From assembly GCA_944320105.1 (NCBI GenBank), contig CALUGA010000002.1, positions 62,001 through 126,000 of the forward strand: DNA of 64,000 nt. Reading direction: 5' to 3'. Of this stretch, positions 32,993-42,687 are shown piece by piece. The position numbers and the translations under genes are program-made. A model generated the notes under the pieces. It was not told the DNA's origin. It did not search any database and was given only the letters and a program-made list of their open reading frames with translations. Source of the stretch: an uncultured Prevotella sp. (GTDB lineage: Bacteria; Bacteroidota; Bacteroidia; Bacteroidales; Bacteroidaceae). Numbering within the stretch: the first letter of the stretch is position 1; each line of letters opens with the position of its first letter.

Positions 32993-34798
32993 ATGAAACA
33001 CAAGCTAAGAAGCGCAGTTTGCACCGAGGGCCGCCGCATGGCGGGGGCGCGCGCCCTGTGGGCCGCGGCGGGCATGAAGCGCGGGCAGATGGGCAAGCCC
33101 ATAATAGCCGTGGTGAACTCGTTCACGCAGTTTGTGCCGGGCCACACGCACCTGCACGAGGTGGGCCAGGTGGTGAAAGGCGAGATAGAGGCCATGGGCT
33201 GCTATGCCGCCGAGTTCAACACCATCGCCATCGACGACGGCATAGCCATGGGCCACGACGGCATGCTCTACTCGCTGCCCAGCCGCGACATAATAGCCGA
33301 CTCGGTGGAGTATATGGTGAACGCCCACAAGGCCGACGCCATGATATGCATATCCAATTGCGACAAGGTTACGCCGGGCATGCTCATGGCCGCCATGAGG
33401 CTCAACATACCCACCGTGTTCTGCTCAGGCGGGCCGATGGAGGCGGGCCGATGGCGCGGCGAGAACGCCGACCTGATAACGGCGATGGTGAAGGGTGCCG
33501 ACCCGGAGGTGACCGACGAGGAGGTGGCCGAGCTTGAGCAGTGCGCCTGCCCGGGCTGCGGCAGCTGTTCGGGCATGTTCACCGCCAACTCGATGAACTC
33601 GCTCACCGAGGCCATTGGCCTCGCCCTGCCCGGCAACGGCACCATACTGGCCACGCACAAGAACCGCTTGCAACTGTTCCGCGACGCCGCGCGGCAGGTG
33701 GTGAAGAACGCCATGGCATATTATGAGGACGGCGACGAGAGCGTGCTGCCCCGCAGCATAGCCACGCGCCGGGCTTTCCTCAACGCCATGGCGCTCGACA
33801 TTGCCATGGGCGGCAGCACCAACACCGTGCTCCACCTGCTGGCCGTGGCGCAGGAGGCGGGCGTGGACTTCACCATGAAGGATATCGACGCGCTGAGCCG
33901 CCGGGTGCCGTGCCTGTGCAAGCTGGCGCCCAACACGCAGAAATACAGTGTGCAGGAGTGTGGCCGAGCGGGCGGCATACTCGGCATAATGAACGAGCTG
34001 GCCAAGGCGGGGCTGGTGGACGGCAATGCCGGGCGCGCAGACGGGCATACGCTCGGCGAGCAGATGGCCCGCTACGACATAACCCGCGCCGACGCCGACC
34101 CGGAGGCCCTGCGCATCTACGGCAGCGCGCCGGGCGGCAGGTTTTCTACCCAAATGGGCAGTCAGAATGCTTGCTGGCCGTCGCTCGACACCGACCGGGC
34201 CGCCGGGTGCATACGCGACGTGGCCCATGCCTACACCAAGGACGGCGGGCTGGCGGTGCTCTTCGGCAACATTGCGCAGGACGGCTGCGTGGTGAAGACG
34301 GCCGGCGTGGACGAGAGCCTGTGGCGTTTTGCCGGCCCGGCGCGCGTGTTCGACTCGCAGGAGGATGCCTGCGAGGGCATACTGGGAGGCCGAGTGAAGA
34401 GCGGCGACTGCGTGGTGATAACCCACGAGGGACCCAAGGGCGGCCCGGGCATGCAGGAGATGCTCTATCCCACATCTTATATAAAGAGCATGCACTTGGG
34501 CAAGGAGTGCGCCTTGGTGACCGACGGGCGTTTCTCCGGCGGCACCAGCGGCCTGAGCATAGGCCACGTGTCGCCCGAAGCTGCCGCAGGAGGCAACATC
34601 GGAAAGATTGTTGACGGCGACATTATCGAGATTGACATCCCCAACCGCAGCATCAACGTGCGCCTGGGCGACGAGGAGCTGGCCGCAAGGCCGCAGCGCC
34701 CTGTGACGCGGCAGCGCACGGTGTCGAAGGCTCTCAGGGCCTACGCACAGAGCGTAAGCTCGGCCGACAAAGGGGGAGTGAGGATAATTGATGATTGA
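32993..34798 (+). CDS. ilvD: Dihydroxy-acid dehydratase
   Basis: A 601-residue enzyme of valine and isoleucine synthesis that dehydrates 2,3-dihydroxy acids to 2-keto acids using an iron-sulphur cluster. Cluster ligands and substrate residues are visible in [13 protein letters not shown] (about residues 121-132) and [19 protein letters not shown] (near 185-202). Other landmarks are [10 protein letters not shown] and, near the end, the conserved [23 protein letters not shown], read in halves. The length is normal for the bacterial enzyme. It opens the operon ilvD-ilvB-ilvN-thioesterase, with 82 bases to ilvB. The start is close behind an AAAGAG ribosome binding site. Confidence 0.97.
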   Translation: MKHKLRSAVCTEGRRMAGARALWAAAGMKRGQMGKPIIAVVNSFTQFVPGHTHLHEVGQVVKGEIEAMGCYAAEFNTIAIDDGIAMGHDGMLYSLPSRDIIADSVEYMVNAHKADAMICISNCDKVTPGMLMAAMRLNIPTVFCSGGPMEAGRWRGENADLITAMVKGADPEVTDEEVAELEQCACPGCGSCSGMFTANSMNSLTEAIGLALPGNGTILATHKNRLQLFRDAARQVVKNAMAYYEDGDESVLPRSIATRRAFLNAMALDIAMGGSTNTVLHLLAVAQEAGVDFTMKDIDALSRRVPCLCKLAPNTQKYSVQECGRAGGILGIMNELAKAGLVDGNAGRADGHTLGEQMARYDITRADADPEALRIYGSAPGGRFSTQMGSQNACWPSLDTDRAAGCIRDVAHAYTKDGGLAVLFGNIAQDGCVVKTAGVDESLWRFAGPARVFDSQEDACEGILGGRVKSGDCVVITHEGPKGGPGMQEMLYPTSYIKSMHLGKECALVTDGRFSGGTSGLSIGHVSPEAAAGGNIGKIVDGDIIEIDIPNRSINVRLGDEELAARPQRPVTRQRTVSKALRAYAQSVSSADKGGVRIIDD

Positions 34799-34880
34799 CA
34801 ACGGGTAATTGGGAATGGCCGTTGGCTACGGACTAAGGTGGCCAACATGGGCTTTGCTCTCAATCCTAAAATAGATTGTT

Positions 34881-36593
34881 ATGGAAAAGGAACTGATTTC
34901 AGGGGCCGAGATAATGATAAGGGCGCTCCAGGCCGAGGGGGTGAAGACCATCTTCGGCTATCCCGGCGGGTCGATAATGCCGGTGTTCGATGTGCTCTAC
35001 GACTATACGCGAGGCGAGAAAAAGGCGTTCGACCACATACTTGTGCGCCATGAGCAGGCTGCCACGCACGCCGCCGAGGGCTACGCCCGAGTGAGCGGCG
35101 AGGTGGGGGTGTGCATCGTGACGAGCGGCCCCGGCGCCACGAACACGCTTACGGGCGTGGCCGACGCCATGCTCGACTCAACGCCGATGGTGGTGATAGC
35201 CGGACAGGTGGGCATTGCGGCCCTTGGCACCGACGCGTTCCAGGAGGTTGACCTCGTGGGCGTGGCGCAGCCAATATCCAAGTGGAGCTACCAGATACGC
35301 CGCCCGGAGGACATAGCATGGGCGGTGAGCCGCGCGTTTTATATCGCACGGTCGGGACGGCCCGGCCCCGTGGTGCTCGACTTCCCGAAGAACGCGCAGG
35401 TGGACATGGCCGAATGGAAGCCGCAGCGGGTGGACTTCGTGCGCAGCTATGTGCCGTATCCCACGCCCGACGCCCGCGCCATAGCCGAGGCTGCCGCGCT
35501 GATTAACAGTGCCGAGCGCCCGCTGGCACTGGTGGGGCAGGGCGTTGAGCTTGGCAATGCGCACAACGAACTGCTGGAATTCATCGAGAAAGCCGGCATC
35601 CCGGCGGCCCGCACGCTGCTGGGCCTCTCGGCGTTGCCCACCGGCCATCCGCTCAACGTGGGCATGCTGGGCATGCACGGCAACTATGCGCCTAACGTGA
35701 AGGAGCAGGAGTGCGATGTGCTCATTGCCATCGGAATGCGCTTCAGCGACCGTGTGACCGGGCTTGCGTCTACATACGCCAAGCAGGCAAAGGTGATTCA
35801 CATCGACATTGACAAGGCCGAGATTGACAAGAACGTGAAGGCCGACGTGGCCGTGGTGGGCGACTGCAAGGTTACGCTGCCCGCCATTATGCGCCTCTTG
35901 AAGAAAAGGGAGCACCGCGCGTGGCTTGAGTCGTTCGCACCGCTCTACCGGCTGGAGTACGAGAAGGTTATCGCACCGGCCATACACCCGGCTGGCGGCC
36001 CGCTGCTCATGGGCGAGGTGGTCAACGCCGTGGCCGAGGCCACGGGCGGCGAGGCCGTGCTCGTAACCGACGTGGGGCAGAACCAGATGTTTGCCAGCCG
36101 CTACTTCAAGTATAACCGCAAGCGGTCGATAGTCACGAGCGGCGGCCTCGGCACCATGGGCTTCGGCCTGCCCGCTGCCATAGGCGCCGCCTTCGGCGCG
36201 CCGGGGCGCACGGTTTGCATGTTCACCGGCGACGGGGGAATGCAGATGAGCATCCAGGAGCTTGGCACAATCATGGAGCACCGAACGCCGGTGAAGATGA
36301 TTCTGCTCAACAACAACTACCTTGGCAACGTGCGCCAGTGGCAGGATATGTTCTTCGAGGGGCGCAGGTCGTTCACCCACATGATGAACCCCGACTACGC
36401 AAAGGTGGCCGAGGCTTACGCCATACCTTACTCGCTCGTGACAGAACGCGCCGGGCTGGCCGCCGAGGTGGGCAGGATGATTGCCACCGACGGCCCTTAC
36501 TTGCTTGAGTGCGCCGTGAAGGAGGAGGACAACGTGCTCCCGATGACTCCGCCGGGAAAGAGCGTTGACGAGATGTTGTTGGAGATAAACTGA
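34881..36593 (+). CDS. ilvB: Acetolactate synthase, large (catalytic) subunit
   Basis: A 570-residue thiamine-diphosphate enzyme that condenses pyruvate with pyruvate or 2-ketobutyrate. The catalytic glutamate is in VRHEQAATHAAEGYAR near residue 55. FAD/central-domain motifs follow (GMLGMHGNYAPN, ECDVLIAIGMRFSDR), and the C-terminal ThDP-binding motif is GDGGMQMSIQELGT with NNNYLGNVRQWQ. The length and domain order are those of IlvB/IlvI. It is followed after 6 bases by ilvN, its regulatory partner. Confidence 0.97.
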   Translation: MEKELISGAEIMIRALQAEGVKTIFGYPGGSIMPVFDVLYDYTRGEKKAFDHILVRHEQAATHAAEGYARVSGEVGVCIVTSGPGATNTLTGVADAMLDSTPMVVIAGQVGIAALGTDAFQEVDLVGVAQPISKWSYQIRRPEDIAWAVSRAFYIARSGRPGPVVLDFPKNAQVDMAEWKPQRVDFVRSYVPYPTPDARAIAEAAALINSAERPLALVGQGVELGNAHNELLEFIEKAGIPAARTLLGLSALPTGHPLNVGMLGMHGNYAPNVKEQECDVLIAIGMRFSDRVTGLASTYAKQAKVIHIDIDKAEIDKNVKADVAVVGDCKVTLPAIMRLLKKREHRAWLESFAPLYRLEYEKVIAPAIHPAGGPLLMGEVVNAVAEATGGEAVLVTDVGQNQMFASRYFKYNRKRSIVTSGGLGTMGFGLPAAIGAAFGAPGRTVCMFTGDGGMQMSIQELGTIMEHRTPVKMILLNNNYLGNVRQWQDMFFEGRRSFTHMMNPDYAKVAEAYAIPYSLVTERAGLAAEVGRMIATDGPYLLECAVKEEDNVLPMTPPGKSVDEMLLEIN

Positions 36594-36599
36594 TGTGAC

Positions 36600-37157
36600 A
36601 TGGAAGGAAAGAAACTTTATACGCTGCTGGTCTACTCGGAGAACATAGCCGGAATACTCAACCAGATAACCGCCGTCTTTACGCGAAGGCAGGTTAACAT
36701 TGAGAGCCTTAACGTGTCGGCATCGAGCATTCCGGGCCTGCACAAGTACACGATTACGGCCTGGAGCGATGAAGACCAGATAGTGAAGATAACCAAGCAG
36801 ATAGAGAAGAAGATAGATGTGGTAAAGGCCAAGTATTACACGGACGACGAACTGTTCTTCCGCGAAACGGGTCTCTACAAGCTCTCTACGGCCACCGTGC
36901 TCGACAACCCCGACATATCGCGCACCATACGTAAGCATGGGGCAAGCATAGTTGAGGTGAACCCCACTTACGTTATAGTGATGCTGAACGGCATGACCGA
37001 GGAGGTGATGAGTCTCTTTCACGCACTCAACGACTTCGGCTGCGTGTTCCAGTACACCCGCTCGGGGCGAATCGCCGTAACGCGCAGCAAGCAGGAGGAG
37101 GTGAGCACCTATCTCGATGAGCGCGAGCGCGGCAGGCTCATGGCCGCCGACGCTTGA
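36600..37157 (+). CDS. ilvN: Acetolactate synthase, small (regulatory) subunit
   Basis: A 185-residue regulatory subunit. The N-terminal ACT domain (YTLLVYSENIAGILNQITAVFTRRQVNIESLNVS, read in parts) binds the feedback inhibitor valine. The C-terminal domain continues with the conserved EVNPTYVIVMLNGMTEEV. It activates and confers end-product control on IlvB, encoded 6 bases upstream. The length is somewhat longer than the shortest IlvN forms and typical of Bacteroidetes. Confidence 0.94.
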   Translation: MEGKKLYTLLVYSENIAGILNQITAVFTRRQVNIESLNVSASSIPGLHKYTITAWSDEDQIVKITKQIEKKIDVVKAKYYTDDELFFRETGLYKLSTATVLDNPDISRTIRKHGASIVEVNPTYVIVMLNGMTEEVMSLFHALNDFGCVFQYTRSGRIAVTRSKQEEVSTYLDERERGRLMAADA

Positions 37158-37194
37158 TTCCGACATTGTGCTTGAACGACATTAAAATATTGAT

Positions 37195-37956
37195 ATGGAC
37201 AAAGTAGGCAAGTATATGTTCTTGGCGGAACCGTTCCATTGCGACTTTTCGCACCGCCTTTTTATGTCGCACTTGGGCAACCACTTGCTCAATGCGGCCG
37301 ATTTCCATTCCACCGAGCGCGACTTCGGCATGGCTTACCTCAACCCCATCAACAAGACGTGGGTGCTGTCGCGCCTTGCCGTGGAGATGGAAGAGATGCC
37401 CGTGCAGTACACAAAGTTCTTTGTGGAGACGTGGGTAGAGGGTGCCATGAAGTATTTCACGAACAGAAACTTCCGCGTGGTGGGCGAAGACGGGCGTGTG
37501 TTCGGCTACGGGCGCAGTGTCTGGGCTATGATTGACACGGTTACGAGGCAGCCTCAGGACATCTTGGCGATACACGACGGGGCGATAACAAGTTGGATAG
37601 AGGCCAACAAGGAATGCCCCATCGAGAAAAGCTCGCGTGTGAAGATGTCGCCCGGGGCGGAGCTTGTGCGCACCATAGGCACCGGCTACAGCGACGTGGA
37701 CGTGAACGGTCACGTCAATTCGGTGAAGTACATAGAGCACGTTCTCGACCTCTTCAGCATGGAGTGGCACCGCACCCACCGCCTGGTGCGCTTCGAGATA
37801 GCCTACGTGGCGGAAAGCCATGGAGGCGACCGACTGGCCTTTTACCGCGAGCAAACGGGCGAGGGGGAGTACTGCGTGCGCATAGCCATCGCGCCTGAAG
37901 ACGTCGGAAAGGAAGTGGAAGTGTGCAGGAGTAAGGTTAAATTTATAAATATCTGA
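37195..37956 (+). CDS. Acyl-ACP thioesterase
   Basis: A 253-residue double hot-dog-fold thioesterase of the FatA/FatB-like acyl-ACP thioesterase family. It releases fatty acids from acyl carrier protein. The N-terminal hot-dog includes NAADFHSTERDFGMAYL and TWVLSRLAVEMEEMP. The C-terminal one has SDVDVNGHVNSVKYIEHVLDL, the substrate-channel and catalytic Asn/His region. It sits 37 bases after ilvN and before the separate ilvC promoter, so it is probably co-transcribed with ilvDBN. A link to branched-chain acyl groups, made from ilv-pathway keto acids, is an inference from position only. Confidence 0.88.
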   Translation: MDKVGKYMFLAEPFHCDFSHRLFMSHLGNHLLNAADFHSTERDFGMAYLNPINKTWVLSRLAVEMEEMPVQYTKFFVETWVEGAMKYFTNRNFRVVGEDGRVFGYGRSVWAMIDTVTRQPQDILAIHDGAITSWIEANKECPIEKSSRVKMSPGAELVRTIGTGYSDVDVNGHVNSVKYIEHVLDLFSMEWHRTHRLVRFEIAYVAESHGGDRLAFYREQTGEGEYCVRIAIAPEDVGKEVEVCRSKVKFINI

Positions 37957-37987
37957 AATTAAATTTGGATGTTTCGCTTTAATTTTA

Positions 37988-37995
37988 TACTTTTG
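37988..37995 (+). promoter_or_regulatory. Promoter -7 box of ilvC
   Basis: TACTTTTG matches TAnnTTTG, 78 bases before the ilvC start. It gives ilvC its own transcript in addition to any read-through from the ilvDBN unit. Confidence 0.6.
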
Positions 37996-38073
37996 CGAAC
38001 TGTAAACGGACAATATATCAAACATCAATGAGCCGCAGCTTGCTACGGGCTGTGCATAAAAACATTTTATACT

Positions 38074-39123
38074 ATGGCAGAAATGAACTTCGGTGGCGTA
38101 ATCGAAACGGTTGTCACCAACAAAGAGTTTTCGCTGGAGAAAGCACGTGAGGTATTGAAGAACGAGACGATTGCCGTCATCGGTTACGGCATACAAGGCC
38201 CCGGGCAGGCCTGCAACCTGCGCGACAATGGCTTCAACGTCATTGTGGGGCAGCGCGAAGGAAAGACATACGACAAGGCCGTGGCAGACGGATGGGTACC
38301 GGGCAAGACGCTCTTCTCGATAGAGGAGGCTGCCGAGAAAGGCACCATCATCTGCATGCTGCTCTCTGATGCCGGGCAGATACAGGTGTGGCCCACTATC
38401 AAGAAGTACCTTACGGTCGGCAAGACGCTCTATTACTCGCATGGCTTTGCCATCACTTGGAACGACCGCACCGGCGTAGTGCCTCCGTCAGACATTGACG
38501 TAATAATGGTGGCTCCCAAGGGGTCGGGCACTTCGCTGCGCACGATGTTCCTCGAAGGGCGTGGACTCAACTGCTCCTACGCGGTATACCAGGACGCCAG
38601 CGGCAAGGCCGAGGAGAAGGCCATCGCCTTTGGCATAGGCATCGGCGCGGGCTACCTGTTCAAGACTACCTTCCAGCGCGAGGCCACGAGCGACCTCACC
38701 GGAGAGCGCGGCTCGCTCATGGGAGCCATCGAGGGGCTGCTTGAGGCCCAGTACGAGGTGCTCCGCGAGAACGGCCACTCGCCCTCGGAGGCGTTCAACG
38801 AGACCGTTGAGGAGCTTACGCAGAGCCTCATGCCGCTCTTCGCACAGAAGGGAATGGACTGGATGTACGCCAATTGCTCCACCACGGCGCAGCGTGGCGC
38901 GCTCGACTGGGCGCCGCGTTTCCGCGATGCCATCAAACCCGTGATGCAGTGGCTTTACTATTCCGTGAAGACCGGCAACGAGGCGCAGATATCCATCGAC
39001 AGCAATTCGAAGCCCGACTATCGTGACGGATTGAACAAGGAACTGGAGGCTATGCGCAACATGGAGATGTGGCGCGCTGCCGAGACCGTGCGCAAGCTCC
39101 GCCCCGAAAACAGCGAAGACTGA
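38074..39123 (+). CDS. ilvC: Ketol-acid reductoisomerase, class I
   Basis: A 349-residue NADPH-dependent enzyme catalysing alkyl migration and reduction of acetohydroxy acids, the step between acetolactate synthase and IlvD. The N-terminal Rossmann motif is VIGYGIQGPGQACNLRDNG, and the loop after it (VGQREGKTYDK) contains the cofactor-specificity residues. The C-terminal domain holds the magnesium-binding acidic residues (TSDLTGERGSLMGAIEG) and substrate residues near the end. The length fits the Bacteroidetes class I enzyme. It is followed by a strong terminator, so it ends the branched-chain gene cluster. No ilvE or leu gene is in the window. Confidence 0.96.
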   Translation: MAEMNFGGVIETVVTNKEFSLEKAREVLKNETIAVIGYGIQGPGQACNLRDNGFNVIVGQREGKTYDKAVADGWVPGKTLFSIEEAAEKGTIICMLLSDAGQIQVWPTIKKYLTVGKTLYYSHGFAITWNDRTGVVPPSDIDVIMVAPKGSGTSLRTMFLEGRGLNCSYAVYQDASGKAEEKAIAFGIGIGAGYLFKTTFQREATSDLTGERGSLMGAIEGLLEAQYEVLRENGHSPSEAFNETVEELTQSLMPLFAQKGMDWMYANCSTTAQRGALDWAPRFRDAIKPVMQWLYYSVKTGNEAQISIDSNSKPDYRDGLNKELEAMRNMEMWRAAETVRKLRPENSED

Positions 39124-39214
39124 CGCCCGGGCGGTCTTGCCAAGGTGCGTTGGATATGAAGGCAGGCCGCAGTGATGGCGGCAAGGCAAGGCCAGAGGAA
39201 AATTTTTGAAGTGC

Positions 39215-39262
39215 AGAAGCCCACCGGGCATGACGTGAGGTCGGCCTGGTGGGCTTCTTTTA
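39215..39262 (+). terminator. Intrinsic terminator after ilvC
   Basis: An 11-bp stem AGAAGCCCACC (39215-39225) / GGTGGGCTTCT (39248-39258) is followed by a short T run. Confidence 0.75.
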
Positions 39263-39363
39263 TATGCGTCTTGTATGTGCGGTAGCCAACTCAGTGCGTG
39301 TGACCCAGCCGCATGGAGCTATGTGCAAGTTGCAGTATGGGAGTATGGCGGCAGTCTGGCTTG

Positions 39364-40638
39364 CTACAGGAACGGTGCGAGCAGGTGGGCAAACCAGCCC
39401 ACGAACTTCTGCCACGGGTTGCGGAACTCCTTCCAGTATTCGGGCGTAAGGTAGATGCTTTGCTTCTTGTCGCGGTCGAACATGGCGTCGAGCTGCTGCG
39501 TTGTGGGCTTGTCTATTATCACGGCGTTCTCCTCGTAGTCCCAGCTAAGGCTGCGGGCGTTGAGGTTTGCGCTGCCCACGGTGCAGTAGCGGCCATCCAC
39601 CATGATGACCTTAGAGTGGTGGAAGCCCGGCTGATAGAGCCAAACGTCGGCCCCTTTCTTCATCAGCTTGTGTACGTTATAGAACACGCAGGCAGGCGTG
39701 AGTGGTATGTCGCTGTGGGCAGATACCATTATCTCCACCTTCACGCCGCGCTTGAGGGCGTTCTTTATGGCCCGTTTCACCTTGCGGTTGAGCGTGAAGT
39801 AGGGGTTGATGAGCTTTATCGAGTCCTTGGCGCTGTTGAAGGCGTTGATGTAGAACGTGCGTATTATCTCGTTGGTGGTGCGAGGCTCGCGATTGATGAT
39901 GCCCACTTTCTTGCGGCCTGCAGTCGATGTGGTGTCGGGCTTCAGGCCTTTCAGCTCCACCGGACGGTAGGCTCGGAAGTACTTCTGCTTCCAGATGTCC
40001 TCGCCGGTCACCTTTTCCCACATCCTCACGAATATCATTTGCAGCTGGCTCACGGCCCCTCCCTCGATGCGGCAGTGCATATCGCGCCACTCGCCCACCT
40101 CCTCGGTGCCGTTGATGTAGTAGTCGGCCACGTTCATTCCGCCCGTGTAGGCCACGTTGCCGTCGATTACCACTATCTTGCGGTGATCGCGCGTAAACAC
40201 GTGGTTTATCCACGGGAAGCGCAGCGGGTCGAACTCGTAGATCTGTATGCCCTCCTCGCGGAGCTTCCTTATGTGCTTTTTCTTCAGCGGGCGGTTGTTT
40301 GAGTCGTTGCCAAAGCCGTCGAACAAGGCTCTTACTTCCACGCCTTCCTTTGCCTTGCGGCGCAGGAGCCTGAACAGCTCGGCAGCGATGGAGTCGTTGC
40401 GGAAGTTGAAGTACTCAAGGTGGATGCTGCTTTTGGCCTGCTCAATGGCCTTGAACATATCGTCGAACTTCTCTTGCCCCGACATGAGCAGCACCACCTT
40501 GTTGTTGTCGGTGAACTTTACGCCGCTTTCTTCGAGCACATCTACCATGATGGAGTCGCTCGTCTCGGCGCGTGAAGCACTGCCGCCGAAGAGCGGCAGC
40601 AGCACAGACAATATAATAATGTATAAGAGTCTGGTCAT
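39364..40638 (-). CDS. Phospholipase D-family protein (cardiolipin synthase-like)
   Basis: A 424-residue exported or membrane-anchored protein with an N-terminal signal-like helix (MTRLLYIIILSVLLPLFGG). It has two HxKxxxxD motifs typical of the phospholipase D superfamily: DHRKIVVIDGNVAYTGGMN (about residues 145-165) and HSKVIMVDGRYCTVGSANLN (about 340-360). The order and spacing resemble cardiolipin synthases, which join phosphatidylglycerol units, but the missing N-terminal transmembrane pair makes phospholipid or nucleic-acid hydrolysis also possible. The gene is 19 bases after kdsD in a minus-strand unit with kdsA. Confidence 0.88.
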   Translation of the reverse strand: MTRLLYIIILSVLLPLFGGSASRAETSDSIMVDVLEESGVKFTDNNKVVLLMSGQEKFDDMFKAIEQAKSSIHLEYFNFRNDSIAAELFRLLRRKAKEGVEVRALFDGFGNDSNNRPLKKKHIRKLREEGIQIYEFDPLRFPWINHVFTRDHRKIVVIDGNVAYTGGMNVADYYINGTEEVGEWRDMHCRIEGGAVSQLQMIFVRMWEKVTGEDIWKQKYFRAYRPVELKGLKPDTTSTAGRKKVGIINREPRTTNEIIRTFYINAFNSAKDSIKLINPYFTLNRKVKRAIKNALKRGVKVEIMVSAHSDIPLTPACVFYNVHKLMKKGADVWLYQPGFHHSKVIMVDGRYCTVGSANLNARSLSWDYEENAVIIDKPTTQQLDAMFDRDKKQSIYLTPEYWKEFRNPWQKFVGWFAHLLAPFL

Positions 40639-40657
40639 TGTTTTTGTGTTGGCATGG

Positions 40658-41605
40658 TCACACCATGCACGAGTAGTGGTCTACTACGCCCAGCAGCCGG
40701 TTGTCGCTGTCGGTCACGAGGACAGTGTGAATCTTGTATTTGTTCATTATGTCCTGAATCTCCGTTATCCTTGTCTCGGGCGCAACGGTCTTTGGCTGCC
40801 TTGTCATTATGTCGGCCACGGTGCGGTCGAAGAACTCTGCCTGCCACTTTTCCATGGCCCGGCGTATGTCGCCGTCGGTGATGAGGCCCACTATCTTCCC
40901 CTCGCTCTCGGCCACGCCGAGGCCCAGCTTGCCTTTGCTCACGAGGATGATAGCCTCGCCGAGGTGCATCTCCGGCGTGATTATGGGCATGTCGGTAGTG
41001 CGCATCACGTCCTGCGCCGTGGTGAGCAGTCTCTTGCCCAGCTCGCCGCCGGGGTGGAACTGCGCGAAGTCCTTGGGCTGGAAGTTGCGCCGCTCCATCA
41101 GGGCCACGGCCAGCGCGTCGCCCATGGCGAGCGTTGCGGTGGTGCTGCTTGTGGGCGCGAGGTTTAGCGGGCAGGCCTCCTTGCTCACGCTAACGTTGAT
41201 ATGGCACGTTGAGTACTTGGCCAGCAGCGAGCCGGGGTTGCCGCTCATGCCAATGATAGGCACTCGCATGTGCTGCAGCATGGGTATGAAGCGCAGCAGC
41301 TCGTCGGTCTGGCCCGAGTTGGATATGGCGAGCACCACGTCGTCGGGCGTCATAACGCCGAGGTCGCCGTGGTAAACGTCGAGCGGGTTGATGAAGAACG
41401 ACGGTGTGCCTGTGCTCGACAGCGTTGCCGCAATCTTGGCCCCTATGTGTCCGCTCTTGCCCACCCCGGTGACAATCACCTTGCCGTGGCAGCCGAGTAT
41501 CAGCTCCACGGCGTTGTCGAAGTTGTCGTCAATCTGTGGTATGAGGTCGAGCAGTGCCTGTGCCTCGTCCTTTATGCATTGTATGGCGTAGTCTCTTACA
41601 GTCAT
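40658..41605 (-). CDS. kdsD: D-arabinose 5-phosphate isomerase (KdsD/KpsF family)
   Basis: A 315-residue isomerase that makes D-arabinose 5-phosphate from ribulose 5-phosphate, the first KDO precursor. The N-terminal SIS domain contains VIVTGVGKSGHIGAKIAATLSSTGTPS, LGVMTPDDVVLAISNSGQTDELL and a C-terminal GDALAVALME stretch. It is followed by two CBS domains (about residues 205-260 and 270-315: PIITPEMHLGEAI, GLITDGDIRR, IMTRQPKTV). The length and architecture match KdsD. It lies 21 bases downstream of kdsA, so the operon links the supply and condensation steps of KDO synthesis. Confidence 0.94.
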   Translation of the reverse strand: MTVRDYAIQCIKDEAQALLDLIPQIDDNFDNAVELILGCHGKVIVTGVGKSGHIGAKIAATLSSTGTPSFFINPLDVYHGDLGVMTPDDVVLAISNSGQTDELLRFIPMLQHMRVPIIGMSGNPGSLLAKYSTCHINVSVSKEACPLNLAPTSSTTATLAMGDALAVALMERRNFQPKDFAQFHPGGELGKRLLTTAQDVMRTTDMPIITPEMHLGEAIILVSKGKLGLGVAESEGKIVGLITDGDIRRAMEKWQAEFFDRTVADIMTRQPKTVAPETRITEIQDIMNKYKIHTVLVTDSDNRLLGVVDHYSCMV

Positions 41606-41626
41606 TTCGTTTGCTTTGTTGTTGCG

Positions 41627-42382
41627 TCATGCCATTATTTCCTTCACCAGTGGAGCCAGCTTCGCCAGCTCCAGCATGTTGGCGGCGTCGCTCAGCCCGC
41701 GGTCGGGGTCGGGGTGAACCTCGAAGAACCAGCCCGTGGCCCCGAACGCCTTGGCCGCCATGGCCATCTGCGGCACGAAGCGGCGGTCGCCCCCCGTCTT
41801 GCCGTCGGCTCCGCCGGGGCGCTGCACACTGTGCGTGCAGTCCATGACGACAGTAGGAACTATCGCGAGCATGTCGCTGATGTTGCGGAAGTCAACCACG
41901 AGGTTGTTGTAGCCAAACATATTGCCGCGCTCAGTCAGCCACACGTCCTTGGCCCCTGCCTGGCGGGCTTTTTCCACGGGGTAGCGCATATCCTGCCCGC
42001 TGAGGAACTGCGCCTTCTTTATGTTAACGGTGCGCCCCGTGCGCGCGGCGGCCACGAGCAGGTCGGTCTGGCGGCAGAGGAAGGCAGGTATCTGCAGCAC
42101 GTCGGCCACCTCGGCTGCGGGCGCAGCCTGCCAGCTCTCGTGAATGTCGGTAAGTATCCTGAGGCCGTAGCGGCTCTTGATGTCGGCCAGCATCTGCATT
42201 CCGCGCTCCAGGCCGGGGCCGCGGAACGAGTTTATTGACGTGCGGTTGGCCTTGTCGAACGAAGCCTTGAAGATGATGTCGCAGCCCAGCTCGGCGTTTA
42301 TCCTCACTATCTCGCGGGCCACCGTGTCGAGCAGCTCGGCCGACTCGATTACGCATGGCCCTGCTATTATTGTATGTTTCAT
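41627..42382 (-). CDS. kdsA: 3-deoxy-8-phosphooctulonate synthase
   Basis: A 251-residue aldolase that condenses phosphoenolpyruvate with arabinose 5-phosphate to KDO-8-phosphate. The start MKHTIIAGPCVIESAELL carries the family's GPCVIES. Further motifs are FKASFDKANRTS, GLRILTDIHES, QIPAFLCRQTDLL and VVDFRNISDM, with DCTHSVQRPG near the C-terminus. Homology begins at the ATG at 42382; the open frame extends beyond it to 42430, overlapping the -7 box. It is first in an operon with kdsD. KdsC, which acts next, is encoded at 11 kb. Confidence 0.95.
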   Translation of the reverse strand: MKHTIIAGPCVIESAELLDTVAREIVRINAELGCDIIFKASFDKANRTSINSFRGPGLERGMQMLADIKSRYGLRILTDIHESWQAAPAAEVADVLQIPAFLCRQTDLLVAAARTGRTVNIKKAQFLSGQDMRYPVEKARQAGAKDVWLTERGNMFGYNNLVVDFRNISDMLAIVPTVVMDCTHSVQRPGGADGKTGGDRRFVPQMAMAAKAFGATGWFFEVHPDPDRGLSDAANMLELAKLAPLVKEIMA

Positions 42383-42411
42383 GCGAGTATGTGTCGTATG
42401 TTTAATCGTTG

Positions 42412-42419
42412 CAAAAGTA
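42412..42419 (-). promoter_or_regulatory. Promoter -7 box of the kdsA-kdsD unit
   Basis: The minus strand reads TACTTTTG (TAnnTTTG), 29 bases upstream of the kdsA start. A possible -33 TTTG lies at 42436-42439, rather close at 16 bases. Confidence 0.6.
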
Positions 42420-42687
42420 CGAATAATCACCGTAACAAACGAATAAAAACGATTAAATGACCTTATACGCCCTTAAAACTTGGCCTTTGGCGATGGCGTT
42501 GTGTTGCAAATGTCTTTATCTCTGTCGCTTTTGTATGGTTTGCCGCTTCCTCAGGTGTTAGTTGCCCAAGGCCGATGTGGCTTGCGTGGGTAGGAGAGGG
42601 GAGCATTGGGTGGCGCAGTCTTTGTAAGGAAATTTCGCAAGACTTGCGGTTTTGCGCAACTCTCTGGCACTCAACTCCTTGCGCTTT

